This document shows, one piece after another, positions 13,541 to 26,400 of a stretch of DNA of 64,000 nucleotides. Under the pieces are notes generated by a model that made no database searches, was not told where the DNA came from, and saw only the letters and a list, made by a program, of their open reading frames with translations. The translations under genes were made by a program, and so were the position numbers. Positions within the stretch are counted from its first letter, which is position 1, and every line of letters begins with the position of its first letter. This stretch comes from Nemertoderma westbladi (lineage: Eukaryota; Xenacoelomorpha; Nemertodermatida; Nemertodermatidae), in assembly GCA_032718475.1 (NCBI GenBank), contig JAUCBJ010006023.1:35272-99271 (forward strand). The letters run 5' to 3'.

Positions 13541-14334
13541 TCCAGATTCCTGGATTCCAGATTCAGGGGTTGAGTACAGTACCGGTACAGGCAGACAGGC
13601 CACAATAGCATTACTGTAATTTCGTAATTTGCCCGAAACCCAGCTGATTTAGTCTCCTAGCAACCTGCTGATGTCAAGCTCAAGCCAGATAATTTTGGAT
13701 AAATAAATTTATCATAACATTAAGACAGTTACACTGGTGCTGCACGAAGGCCCCAAGCAAATTCAACTTGGAAAATTTCTAAACTTTTGACAGACTATTT
13801 TTGTCTACCAAGTTTGGTTACATTTCATCAACGATTGATCGATTTATTAACGTTCAAAATTGAACATGCCAGAAAGAGAGCGACAGATCAACAGAACGAC
13901 AGGTTGATTAATAGTACCACTACGCGAAGGCTCGCTTACTTCATGGCTCGCCCCACAATGAAACTTACTTGTCATAAAATAGGTTTATTGCGTGGAAAAT
14001 CAACATTATTATCAAAATAAATAAATATTATCACAATCACAAATAAATAGTGGGTAATACAGTATTAAAATAACAATGTCCTTTAATTAAACAGTTAGGG
14101 AGAAATATCAAACATATTTTAAAATTCTCAAAAATCGAATTCAGCCTTACACACACTCCACTCTTACTCTAGTTCGCTTCATAAACATAAAGCGGAGATG
14201 ATATAAAATAAAATAATATTTAGAAAATATGTACTGATTATAATGACTAACTAATATACTGATTATATTTGACCTCCTTAATATGATTATAGACGTCTTA
14301 CAAACCGGGGAGCTCCCAGGTTTGCGGGTCAAAA

Positions 14335-14420
14335 GTACAGTGTCTCCAGGGCCGTATTTAGGGAGGGGGGGGGGGGGGCTGAGGCCCCAGGCCCCCCACC
14401 ACAGGGGGCCCCCGACCACG
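14335..14420 (+). mobile_element. Possible hAT-type transposon terminus
   Basis: CAGGGCCGTATTTAG-like sequence followed by a G-run and GGCCCC stretches resembles terminal sequences common in hAT elements. A related inverted piece lies at 17040-17100 (complement of CAGGGCCGGATTTAGAGTGG). No transposase frame or matching second end was found, so this is tentative. Confidence 0.35.
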
Positions 14421-14648
14421 ATCCCACAACTATTGGGATCGACCGAATTAGAGGAGTCGATCCGGAACCGAACTGAAACCGAACATGGCAATTTTGAATT
14501 TTGCCACTTATTTTTCCCAAAATATATGAAAAACAAAAAGATAGTGTGAAAAACAGTAAATATTTTTATTTTTAATTTGTTACTTTTCCACTAGAATTTA
14601 GACCAAAATCGGGAGAAGAATATGATTATATTTTTACATAATTATGAG

Positions 14649-15398
14649 TTCTATATTATTTCTCGTTGTTTCTATATTATTTCTCGTTGTTTCTATATTA
14701 TTTCTCGTTGTTTCTATATTATTTCTCGTTGTTTCTATATTATTTCTCGTTGTTTCTATATTATTTCTCGTTGTTTCTATATTATTTCTCGTTGTTTCTA
14801 TATTATTTCTCGTTGTTTCTATATTATTTCTCGTTGTTTCTATATTATTTATCGTTGTTTCTATATTATTTCTCGTTGTTTCTATATTATTTCTCGTTGT
14901 TTCTATATTATTTCTCGTTGTTTCTATATTATTTCTCGTTGTTTCTATATTATTTCTCGTTGTTTCTATATTATTTCTCGTTGTTTCTATATTATTTCTC
15001 GTTGTTTCTATATTATTTCTCGTTGTTTCTATATTATTTCTCGTTGTTTCTATATTATTTCTCGTTGTTTCTATATTATTTCTCGTTGTTTCTATATTAT
15101 TTCTCGTTGTTTCTATATTATTTCTCGTTGTTTCTATATTATTTCTCGTTGTTTCTATATTATTTCTCGTTGTTTCTATATTATTTCTCGTTGTTTCTAT
15201 ATTATTTCTCGTTGTTTCTATATTATTTCTCGTTGTTTCTATATTATTTCTCGTTGTTTCTATATTATTTCTCGTTTTTTTCTATATTATTTCTCGTTGT
15301 TTCTATATTATTTCTCGTTGTTTCTATATTATTTCTCGTTGTTTCTATATTATTTCTCGTTGTTTCTATATTATTTCTCGTTGTTTCTATATTATTTG
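14649..15398 (+). repeat. 21-bp minisatellite, about 36 units
   Basis: The unit TTTCTATATTATTTCTCGTTG repeats head to tail with almost no variation. Two variants are visible: one unit near 14849 has TATC for TCTC, and one near 15275 gains a base (CGTTTTTTTC), shifting the frame. Because 21 is a multiple of three and the unit lacks stops on the plus strand, all three plus frames are open for about 250 codons; these are not genes. Confidence 0.98.
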
Positions 15399-15404
15399 AA
15401 ATAA

Positions 15405-15760
15405 CAAGTCGGTTCCTTATCGGGCCGCTAGGCCCGTCACTAGTTTAACATTGAGTCTGGCAGCATCAGGAGTTGAAGAGTACAGTAATTTGAATTGCAG
15501 TAACTATGGAAGCAATATAGTAAAAAACTATAGTTCAATTTATTTTGTACCACAATATCGCTGTACGTTTTATTAAAAAAAAGTACCAACAAAGAAGTAC
15601 CTATTTAAGAATAAAATTACGTATTACATGGGAAAAAACGTAGAATATTTTTTTTCTATATTCTCTCGACCCTTTATTAACCTCGCTAACGCTCGGTAAA
15701 TAAAATGCTTCGATAATAGTGAAAAAAAGTTGTACTTTTTTTCCCATGTAATAAATAATT
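15405..15760 (+). mobile_element. Dispersed repeat with palindromic MITE core, copy 1
   Basis: It is the inverted counterpart of 31195-31575. The core (about 15624-15757) is bounded by TATTACATGGGAAAAAA and its complement TTTTTTCCCATGTAATA. The flanking part (GCAGTAACTATGGAAGCAATATAGT and others) is also shared with the second copy, so the mobile unit or duplicated block is larger than the palindrome. No protein is encoded. Confidence 0.75.
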
Positions 15761-15768
15761 ATTGAAGG

Positions 15769-15987
15769 TTATGACTGTATGAATTTATATTTTATCACTT
15801 TCAATTCTTGCAGTTTTTGATCAAATGGTTTTATACTGATATAAACAGGAACATGCGTCAAATTTCTAATTTCCACTTGTAAGGATGTGAGTTTTCCTGA
15901 AATATGTTTTTCAAGGAAATTTGCGGAAAAGTATATTTCATCCGTAGTTACGACCACAAGAGCCAAGACAACGAACCACCTAAACAC
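15769..15987 (-). other. Small open frame with a signal-peptide-like start, doubtful
   Basis: A 72-codon frame begins MFRWFVVLALVVV, a hydrophobic run like a secretion signal, and continues with a basic tail ending at a stop. It abuts a palindromic repeat and I recognise no family. It lies about 1.3 kb beyond the stop of the receptor gene. It may be chance in AT-rich DNA. Confidence 0.15.
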
Positions 15988-16210
15988 ATCTAAGCAAGAA
16001 TCCCTCGTATAAAATAATTATGGTACACCATGACCCATAATAATATACTGTCATTTTCTTATGACACCCCCCCCAAACTTTTCCAACAAATCTTTATCAT
16101 ATTGCTTGAAATTTGAAACACAACTAGTTCCACTCACCGTCGATTACCCCATGAGGCCGGAATATTAGATTTTGCCTGTAAATTTTTTTATGAACGATTT
16201 AAACTCTTAT

Positions 16211-16730
16211 GTGTATCTTTTGCGAAATTGCACATCGTCGATATTCTTTACATTGGTCTCGGTTTGTAGATATCATTGGAAAGTTTGAGTAACAAGGATT
16301 CCAAATATGTAACAATGTCTGAGTTTCGTTTAGAAACAGCGGAGATATAAGGCGTTCAAAGATTGCAAGAATTATTGTTCGCTTCAGGCCATTTATTCTA
16401 TTTAATACACAAAATTCTAGAAAGTGTTATTTATTTTACGAGTTGGTAGGCAACAGCGGTATGCCTATACAATATCTCTATTGCGTAGGTATTCATACTT
16501 AAACAAAATGTTTCAGAACATTGTGTATTTATTTAATAGAATAAATGGCCTGCAGCGAACAATAATTCTTTCAATCTTTGAACGCCTATATCTCAGTTGT
16601 TTCTAAACGAAACTCAGACATTGTTACATATTAGGAATCCTTGTAACGCCAGCTTTCCAATGATATCTACAAACCGAGGCTAATCTGAAGAATGGCGACG
16701 ATAGGAGATGTGCAATTTCGCAAAACACAC
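16211..16730. mobile_element. Foldback element with arms of about 195 bases
   Basis: Sequence from TTTTGCGAAATTGCACATCGTCG (about 16217) to about 16411 returns as its reverse complement from about 16521 to 16727, leaving a loop of roughly 110 bases. The arms differ at scattered positions and a short insertion, so the copy is not brand new. No open frame of note lies in the loop. Confidence 0.85.
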
Positions 16731-17282
16731 TTTTTTTTAGAAAATGACACTATATTACGGGTCATGTTGTAATAAAATAGGAAATTTCCCGAAAATCCTA
16801 AAATGTATAGGAAATTTCCGGAAAAATGTATAGGAAATTCCGGAAATTTCCAAACATTTCCTGACTCACATCCCTGCTAATATATTTACATCTACATTCA
16901 GGTTTGTTTGAAAGGTATTTGCAATAAATAGATTGAAAAGTTGGGGTAACGAAAACGAGAGAAAATGTGTCTTTCAGTGTGTCTGTGAGAAGTGCACGCC
17001 GCCGTATGTGCAAACACCATTCAGTGGAGTTCAGGCCCAGGCCACCCACCACTGACCCGGCCCCTGGCCACCCACCACTCTAAATCCGGCCCTGAGTGTC
17101 TCCCCGGTTTGTATCATCAGGCAGAGCACACAAACTACACACATCAAAAACTAATTACCCCCCAGACCTACTGAAAAGTGACTACGGATTAATGTAAAAG
17201 TATGGCCTGGATCTAGATGGTCATCGCAGCTGCAAACCGTATGTTTTTTCTCGCTAATCTCATCATGCAGCAGTTTTCGTTC

Positions 17283-17483
17283 TCAAAGTTCATATTCCAT
17301 GTAATTATCCATCACAGCAGAAGAAACAGAGAGAATGAAAACCCAATAGACGAAGTTGAATATCATAAAAGATACAGGCAAAATCAGGCGGATTATCCAT
17401 TCATAATAACTCAGAGTTCGTGGAATTACATTCTCTGGCCACAACTTTTCCTTTATCCATTGTATCCAAGGGGTGCGCTTTCC
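17283..17483 (-). CDS. Receptor exon 18: TM4 and stop
   Basis: Phase 0 entry after a ...TTTTTCTAATTCAG acceptor. It encodes a basic amphipathic stretch ([15 protein letters not shown]), then a hydrophobic segment [17 protein letters not shown] followed by NFVYWVFIL, then about 14 residues and TGA. The FNxxYW pattern is typical of TM4 in glycine/GABA-A-type receptors, and a C-terminus just after TM4 is normal for the family. Confidence 0.92.
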   Translation of the reverse strand, partial: GKRTPWIQWIKEKLWPENVIPRTLSYYEWIIRLILPVSFMIFNFVYWVFILSVSSAVMDNYMEYEL

Positions 17484-20400
17484 CTGAATTAGAAAAACAA
17501 AATTAATGTTTAGTCTAGAAAAGTATCGTACTATGAATGAATAAGCTTGCTGGTTTCAAATACACGACCTTTGTAAAATATAAAAAATTTTTCATTGCGT
17601 TGAATATTTTAGGAATTAAATTCTTAACGGAACTTCGAAAGTTTTGAGCGATTTGTACATAATGTAACCTATTTTAATATATTAATTATTATTATTCAAT
17701 AATATATATGTTTTCTATTCCCACAATAATTAATCCAACATTAACTGACCATTCTACTGCAACTTACAATGAGGTCAATTATAGGAGTTTTCTTCACCTT
17801 TTGTTTTTTCGAATTTGGTTCTTCAATATCGGCCCAAGCAACTTTCTTCTTTCTCACGTTGTTGTTAGTTTTGGACACATTCTCACTAAAGTGACAGTTA
17901 TATTAAACTTGTATTGATGGGGGAGTGCTGTTCTTTAATTAAATATAATATTTTATTTAGTTATTATTTTAAAAATAAAATATGAGGTTATAATTATATA
18001 AAACAAATTTAAGAGCACAACTAGCATCAGCACCACAAACAATATAATTAAAATAAAACAGCAAACAGTTCCAATCTGGGACGTCAGACCACGGCAGATC
18101 GTACCATTCTTAAAAATGAAAAATACGGAATAGCTAAGACAACAAGATTAAATTTCAGCTCTAAGTTTGACAACATGTGTCAGTACATATAGAAACCAGA
18201 CGATTCCGAGAAAAATAAATTTTTCAGTTATGTATTGCATAAGACCGCATTTTAATTAGCTTTCAAATGCACCCACACAGATGTAATTGTAATTGTAAAC
18301 AAAAAGTTACAAAAGAAATCGTTAAAGTTAATAAAGTAAAAAGAAAAAAAAGCGAAAGGAAAATGTTATGATAGTAATTTTGAAATATTGATTTAAATGC
18401 TTGAAAAGCTCGAATGCTCGAAATGCTCGAGTAAATCTTAACTCTCTCAGTTCATCAGTCTGTGTCTGTCTGTCAAAAATATAGAAGTATTCTAGCTAAC
18501 TACTATTTAGTTGTGGAGGTATTTCTGGTCGGGGATTTAATTTCCGATATCAGTTTTCATGCTCGAAGAGATCTAGACTGGTGTGTATCTGGTCGGTCTG
18601 TATGTTCTTCTATCCATATCCAATGTCAGTTGTTTTTAAGGACAATTACCGAAAGTTGACGAAGCCTACCGAAAGTTATGCATTTAGTGATACGAAAGCT
18701 ATCTAAAAGGTTAAAGCCGGGGCGGAAGCTATCCATTTACAGATTAGCGGCATATTTCGCACTTTTAACGTCCGATATCATTCATAAACAAAAATGATAT
18801 GGGGTCTAATTCAAATAATTGCAGTTTAATTTTATTGATATCGGAAATGAAATCACTGCCCTCAAATACCACCATAATGAAAATTTTAAGTCAGTTAGTA
18901 AGTTTCCTTCTAATTTTCACAGACAGACAGACCGACAGTCCGCACAAATACAAACAGTCTTGAATCCATCAAACAAGAAAACTGACATCAGAAATGAAAT
19001 CAGCGACCCCCAGAAAACCCCGTAATTTCAATCCACCCAACGTCCAAAGAGTTAAGAACCGTTAAATAATTAGACGACAGACGAAATGGTAGACATATAA
19101 GACATACCGACCGACAAAACATACAATATTACCAAAACGTTTATGTAAAATGAAAAGAAACATACCTTATGAACATATTTTTTTTAACTTTAAAGACATA
19201 CCGACCGACAAAACATACAATATTACCAAAACGTTTATGTAAAATGAAAAGAAACATACCTTATGAACATATTTTTTTTAACTTTATTCTCTATTTTCTC
19301 AAAATGAATTTTGCCCGGAAATGTTTGCTTTCTATAAGCACTGACACAATATGTTTTGTATGGTAAGTTTTAAATTAATGTTAAAATGTACAAATATAAT
19401 TGTCGGCATTATTATTGGGATAATTTATTCTGGGATTACAGATATATGATCTGTAATCAAGTATATTGGGTTAGAAGGTAAAAATGATACCAGGTCTGAA
19501 AGTGGAAATCAGGGGTGTAGCTTCATCTTGTCTATAATTTAACTGTACCGGTGCTATTGACACTCCTTTATAATTTTGGTTAGAATAACCTACCACTGCA
19601 ACTTTCCCTTGTCCCTTGATATACCTATTTGGAACATCATCAAATTAGGAACTTTGTCACATTCGGACATACATCCTGGAACCATTTGTAACTATGTTAC
19701 TCTACTCAACATGATCAAGTATGACGCTAACCTTTCATATTCTGGAGTGGTGTTGGTGTGTCTTATGTAGTCGATAAATCCCATACAGAAAATTACTACA
19801 AATGTATAGAACATGCAGACAAGCATATAGAACTGAGTAGCAGACCAGTCACCAGGGGGATGTCCTTTAAACATGGAATTGTTTATTCTGACCATACTGA
19901 AATGAAAATATCAATATAAAAAAAGATATTTCACTATGTATCTTATACCAAATATATTAGGACGTACGTACCAAAATATAAATAAAAAAAAATAAAGAAC
20001 TTACTGTAAAATATAATGGAATTGACTTCCATGCTCAAAAACCAACGGTTAATCTACACAGCCATGAATTTGTGACTGATTGGTGATATTTATCATGGAA
20101 TTTGCATTACAAATAGGATCTTTAATCATTTTCCCAATTAATAAATTGGCAAATTCAGTACTGCATGCATATTACAATTACAATGAATTCGACATTGATA
20201 TCATAGTTCCAATTATCTACTGTATTGATTCATTCATTTCTTTAATTGCACATGCTAGAATAAAAAGACTCACTTCAGGAAACACATCATGCTAAGGGTT
20301 GCCCGACCATTAATTGCATTTTTTGAAACCCAGAACACAACCCAAGAAGCAACAACAGACAGGATTGCTGGTAGGTAGTAGGCTAGAAGGGTGATGAGAC

Positions 20401-23400
20401 TTTGGCGTTGGAAGAACATGGTCAATTCCAGGTGAGTAACATTTCTTGCTAAAATGAAGAAGAAACTGATTTAGTAGGCTATCATAAAGTATCTATCAGA
20501 TTTATCACGTAGTTTACACATGCCAATAATATTAACTCCTGAACGACTCCTACAGTAGTATCTATTAATACTATGTATACCACTGTTGATACTACTTTTC
20601 AATTCACAAATTTAGTTTGGATTGTCAAGCTACAGATGATGATAATGTTTTTCACCAACATTAATTAATTTTCAGTCTCTCAGAAACAAAGACACTATCA
20701 AATTTGCAATGAAATACCGAAAAACTACTAAAAGTACCGAAAATATTCACCGCATGTCGTGAAGATTACTTTATCCATTTACGGTACTTTCCCCATATCG
20801 CGAAGGCCAATGACTATATATAAGTAAAGAGTAACCTTTGTGCTTTATTATAAGCTACACATACCTTACACAGATCTTTCACTCTAAATATACTCCACAA
20901 AGAACAACCACTAAAAAACCAGGCTAACTGATTACCATGGCAATATAGAGAACGTTTAGAACCAGACATATCTTATTTATCTGGCAATGAACTACTAAGA
21001 GTATGGCCAAGATAAGTTAGTTCGTTAACACACGGAATAATTTTACACATAAATAAACATCACCCTCTACCTAGTTTAGAACGATTGTATTTTAAAGACC
21101 TCAGGGGGGCACTATCTACACCACTGGCACTATTGGTCTTAATGCTCTTTGCAACAGCCTTGACTTCAGCAAAGGATATATCACCTATGGGAATATCTGA
21201 GAGTACAGACCCGGGTACTTTTTCTTCTACAAAGTTATTAGGCATACCCTGACATTATTGAGGAGCTTTTCAATGCAGGCCTTCCAATCATTGAGGTGAT
21301 CCGGAGGTTGGCTTTTCCTCCCAGTCAGCAATTTGATAGATTTCCATGCTTGGGTTGATTGCCTGCTATCATCGGTATCATTGATGTCATCAACCTGCAG
21401 GTTGATAAGCTCTGTTGATTATGAGAGTATTTCTTGTTCAGGGACCTAGATGCAGCCTTAACTGCATTCTTGTCCAGTTTATTCTGTTTCAGTCTGGACT
21501 CTTTGTGCCTCAGAGAGATCCACTTGACTTCTGAATTCTGTGGTACATCCAGGGTGCCTTTTTTCTGCTTCAATGGTGTACAATAACTAGTGTGAAGCTG
21601 GATCTTCAAATGTGCTGTTACAATAGAGAGGACCACTCTGCCATGGCATGGCAAGGGTAGATTTCTTATTTCTGCTAGCACGGAAACTCTCCGGAAGTCT
21701 TAACTACCTTAGCTACAAAAATACTATGAGTTCCATATGATTCCTGAAGATGGACTGAATTTTAGTTGACACAATCGCTGTAGGTGTAGACCCATGGCAA
21801 TGTTAAGGGTCAATAGAGACTGGCATTAAAGTTACAGAATAGCACATAAGAATGCATGCTACTACTACTGCTACTAGGTCCAGCGAACTCGGACAGTGGA
21901 AATGAGATCCTTCCAGGCTTCCCGATTCTCCATAGTTGTCGCAATTTCGTTTCTCCTAAGTTCAGTATCCCTTTCAAGTTGATCTAATGTTATGGCAGGT
22001 CGTCCACTACTACGCTTTCCATGAGTTGGTTGCCATAAAAGTAGATCTGGTATGACCTCGTTTTTACTTCGCCAGCAGTGCCCACTGAATCTTAATCTGC
22101 GTTCACGGAGGGTGGTTGATACAGGCGGTATTGTACCATAAAGCTCGGCGTTTGTCATGTGTTGTCTCCAGCTGATGTTTAGGGCTGCCTTAGTAGTCTT
22201 GTATAGCAACCATCAATTAGTTGTTCAAGTGATTTAGTCAGTGTCCAGGTCTCACCCCCTTATAAAAATACACCTTCCACTGTGGCTCGAAAGAACTTAG
22301 TCTTCAGGTGCCTGGAGAGATCTGATTTCCAGATGGTAGCCATTTTTGATAGAGCTACCCAAGCATTTGCTTTCCTAACTTCTATGTCCTTTTTGCTACT
22401 CTCTATCCATGATCCAAGGTACTGGAAGTCGTCGACCTTTCTTAGTTGATTATTATAATGGTTATCAAGTTTCCATCAACATTAAAGGTCATGAATTCGG
22501 TCTTGGTAGCATTTATATGCAATCCAACCTCCTTAGCAGCCCTCTCCACTTTATTTAGTAGAAGCTGTACATCTGCTAGCATATTAGAGAGCAGGGTGAT
22601 GTCAAACGCAAAGTCGGTGTCTGTGACTGTAGTTGCCAGATATCTACTACTTCTGCGTTCTTGAAGTGTGAATCCCAGATCTTCACCATTTGTGGCTGCC
22701 CTCATTGTGTAATCCAGCACAATTACAAATACTAATGGTGCTAATGTGTGACCTTGCAGTACGCTATCCAGGATGGAGAAAAACTCAGTTTCACCATCTG
22801 GTGAGAGTACCTGCGCTTCTGTGTCACAATATAACAATCCAATGCCAGCAACAATTACTTCTGGTATTCCATAAGCTCTTAGGATTTCAAGCATTTTACC
22901 TCTATGGATGGAGTCGAATGCCTTCTTGAAGTCCACAAAAGTCATGACTGCGGGGAGATTCTTTGACTTAATTCCTTCAATCAGTCTCCATAGTGCAAGT
23001 ATGTGAGCTATTGTTGATCTACTTGGTCGAAATCTGTTTTGGCTCTTACGCAGTAGTTTCTCTATGTGAGGCCTAATTCTATATAGAATCATTCTATTGT
23101 ATATTTTGGCAGCTACCACAAGCAGACAGATCCCACGATAGTTTGTTGGTATGCCGAGGTCTCCTTTCTTGGGGAGAGCTTTAGTTGACCTTTAGTCCAA
23201 ATTGGAGGTGGTTTTTCCCCTTTTAACATCCGGTTGCAAACATTCAATAATGGTCTGTTTATCACTCCGGTTTTCCATACCTCCGCTGGGATTTCATCTA
23301 ATCCACTCACTTTATTATTGGACATGCTTTTAATGCTTCTTTGGAGTTCGGCAGGTGTGAAGTCCCCTGTTTCTATAGGTAGTGTCTTGTCATATATTTT

Positions 23401-26400
23401 CCTTGTAGGGCTGACCTCAATGTTTGGTGGCTTCCCAAGCAAGTTGCTGAAGTGATTTTTCCACTTCCCAATACGTTCTTCAGGACTATCGGCTTTGAGG
23501 CGCCCCTTTGCACAACTTTTCCGACCAGCTACCTCATTTACAGTTTGCCAGGTAAGTCTTGATTGTTGCTGTATGTGAGCAGTTGTAATTGCTTCAATTT
23601 TACCCTTTATGTACTTTTCCTGGCTGATGTTGTCGGCTAATTTAAGATCGTCCTTAGCGTCATTATCAGTAGCTGCTTGTAGTTTGTGGTAAAAATTGTC
23701 CAGGTCTAACATCCTCCACTGGAACAAAACTAGTAGGAGAATTCACACAATCAGAACCACCTTAGGAAACTTCTTAGCCAGTCTTCCAGAACATGAAAAA
23801 TGGCAACGGATGATGTAGTTGGAGAATTTTTCTATGTTGTCCAATGCTGCATGTGCAGTTGGAGTCATCAATAGACAAATTCTCTCAATTACAACTATGA
23901 TCTGCTAAGGCGAGGGCAGCAAGAAGCCAACTTGCAAGAAGCAAAATTATAGTGATATAACTGATTTATACGGAAGGAGAAAGTAAAATTTACACGTAAG
24001 AAAAATGATTTTCCCCAATTGACATCCCTTCTGGCAATTAGGTCGAACCAACACACCTTTTTGCTATGGGAGAGTGTTAGCCAATGAGATGAGCTTATTC
24101 AAGGAACAGCCAATAAATGCCTGAAATTACACCCCAATTGGAAATAAGGAGCCAGACCTCCAAATTACTGATGCGATCCATAGCGGGGGTTTGAGCTGCT
24201 TTTTTTATTGAGTCAGCTCTTGGGGAAATCTCCTATCCCTGCCCTGGTTTGACATTCCACAGGGTGATTGTTGCAGTAGAATCAGATATGATGCCCATCA
24301 ACCAAAACCTTCTCCGAAGCACATGACCCACCATAGGCTAGCCTATCCTGCATAGCTCATATTCTGGGCCATACCCTGTATGCCTACCCCTAGTGCCTGG
24401 TGCAGGTCGCAATGGAGCACTTACTAATTGGAAATGAGCGCACTCTACTCCTGACCAGCCTTTGGTAGATTGCCATCTGCCTGGTCAGGCCATTTACCCC
24501 TGCAGCTGAGTATATGGGTGTCCTACAGCAAAGGGGGTTCTAACTACACAATCTTATTATGGTCTTAATAAGATATTCTATGCAGCCACAGATGCACCTT
24601 TTGCCAGATGCACATTTTTCTGCATGGTTTCCATGGTATCAAGGTTTCTGGATCAATCACCCACCCAGAATATATGACCTGACATGAAATCTAATTGTAA
24701 TCTGAATTCATATTTACAAAAACTATTGTAATAGTGTGGCATCAGGTTAGGTTAAAAAGCAAATTTCTGGAAATGAGTCTTACCTTTATAGTCCTGTTTT
24801 AAAATAGATGAAATCTTTGTTCCAGCATAAACGAAGTCTTTCAGATTCCCAAGTTTTGTTGTAAAGTTTTTGACTTTGTCCCATACTGGAAGAATTTCAA
24901 CTCCTTCAATGACTTAAAAACGAATAAAAATAGTATTTTGTGCTCCAAATAAAGAATGTAAAGCTATCTATGTACAGGCTGGTCCATTATTAACTAAAAG
25001 TTAATTACGACATGCTGTATCTATCATCATGTTGCGTATTATCACTGACAATTTGCAACACTGCGGCCACGACAGCAGAAATTCCAGTCTATCATAGGCA
25101 ATAGTTTGAGCCATTGCATTGGTTGCATTTGATCTCATTGCTGATTTGTGTGCGTCACTTTCTGCTGCCAGTAACAACATCAAACTGATCAGGAGGACCT
25201 GGCTGACCCACCTATATTTAAACTATATAATTATCACTATTATAAGAATCAACAATCTAATAAACTAAACTTACTATCATTTCTGAAGCGTGCATAGAGA
25301 ACTATTGAACAATTCATAACATCATATGGGAAATAACGAACATCTGTATGACAATTCATTGTTCTTTTCAATCTGAAACATCAATATGTGGAGGACCATT
25401 ACACTATCTTACACGATAATGACTGCAAAATATGACTGTTTAGACAGGTTTAGCTGCTATAATTTTGTTATTAATTATTGTCCCAAACTTTGAACACATA
25501 TTTTGCACATGCAGGTGGGCTCTTCAGATTTGTGCGTTTAAGAAACATTAAAAACCATACAATGAAATAAGACTCAGTGTCTTTTTTTCAGTGTTTTCCA
25601 ATACAACATCCATATAATATGTAACTAAATCAAGTCAATCTGATGATTCAGCAACCACATATGCTATTGGATAAATTTTAGCGAAATTGCATAACACAAT
25701 AAGTGACATACTGGTTCACTGCCTTTATCATTCCAGTAGGCCATATCTGGGCATGTAATCTGTCTACTTCTCCACTGATATACTGGACTCCAGCAACAGG
25801 TTCCATAATAACAATCCAAAGATCCAACACTCTGTTATTATGCAGTTCGATTGGTTTCGTAAATCCAACAAGCTAAAAGGAAGATGATTTATTAGCACCT
25901 GGTTATTAGATTAATCATATTTGCACATTTGACATTCTATAGGCCCAATTATATTTTCGTATGTTGGTGAAAAATTTGATATGAAGTAATGTATATGAAC
26001 TAAAAAATGAAGTAATATATTCCTTTATGAGGGTACCATTCCATGGAAATCAAGTAAAATTAGCAGTAACTGTAACCTGATAGAGGTCAGTAACAAAACA
26101 TCTTACATCTTTATCACTATATCTGGAATCCATCCATTCCGTTGTAAAGGTAAATTCGGTATCAAAGTCTGTAACTCGACCCTTTTCTTTTGCATCCATT
26201 TTTACTATTTGCAGTTGCACATCTACATTTACTGTAAAATAGTTATTGTTATTTATCACACAATATTGACAGACATTTTGTATATATATATTAAATTTAA
26301 AAAACATAGATGTTTTTTTACATATGCACATGTTATTGTTGCTTGTATACAGTGTGTACAGTATGATAAAGCAAGTTATTCCATCAAATAATGTTGATTT

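Noticed and set aside
14622-15448. Three long overlapping open frames of about 250 codons
   Set aside because: They are the three translations of a 21-bp minisatellite without stop codons, not proteins.
25001-25183. A 60-codon frame in the receptor intron that looked like a membrane or loop C segment
   Set aside because: Including it breaks the phase between the Cys-loop exon and exon 14, whereas those two join perfectly without it.
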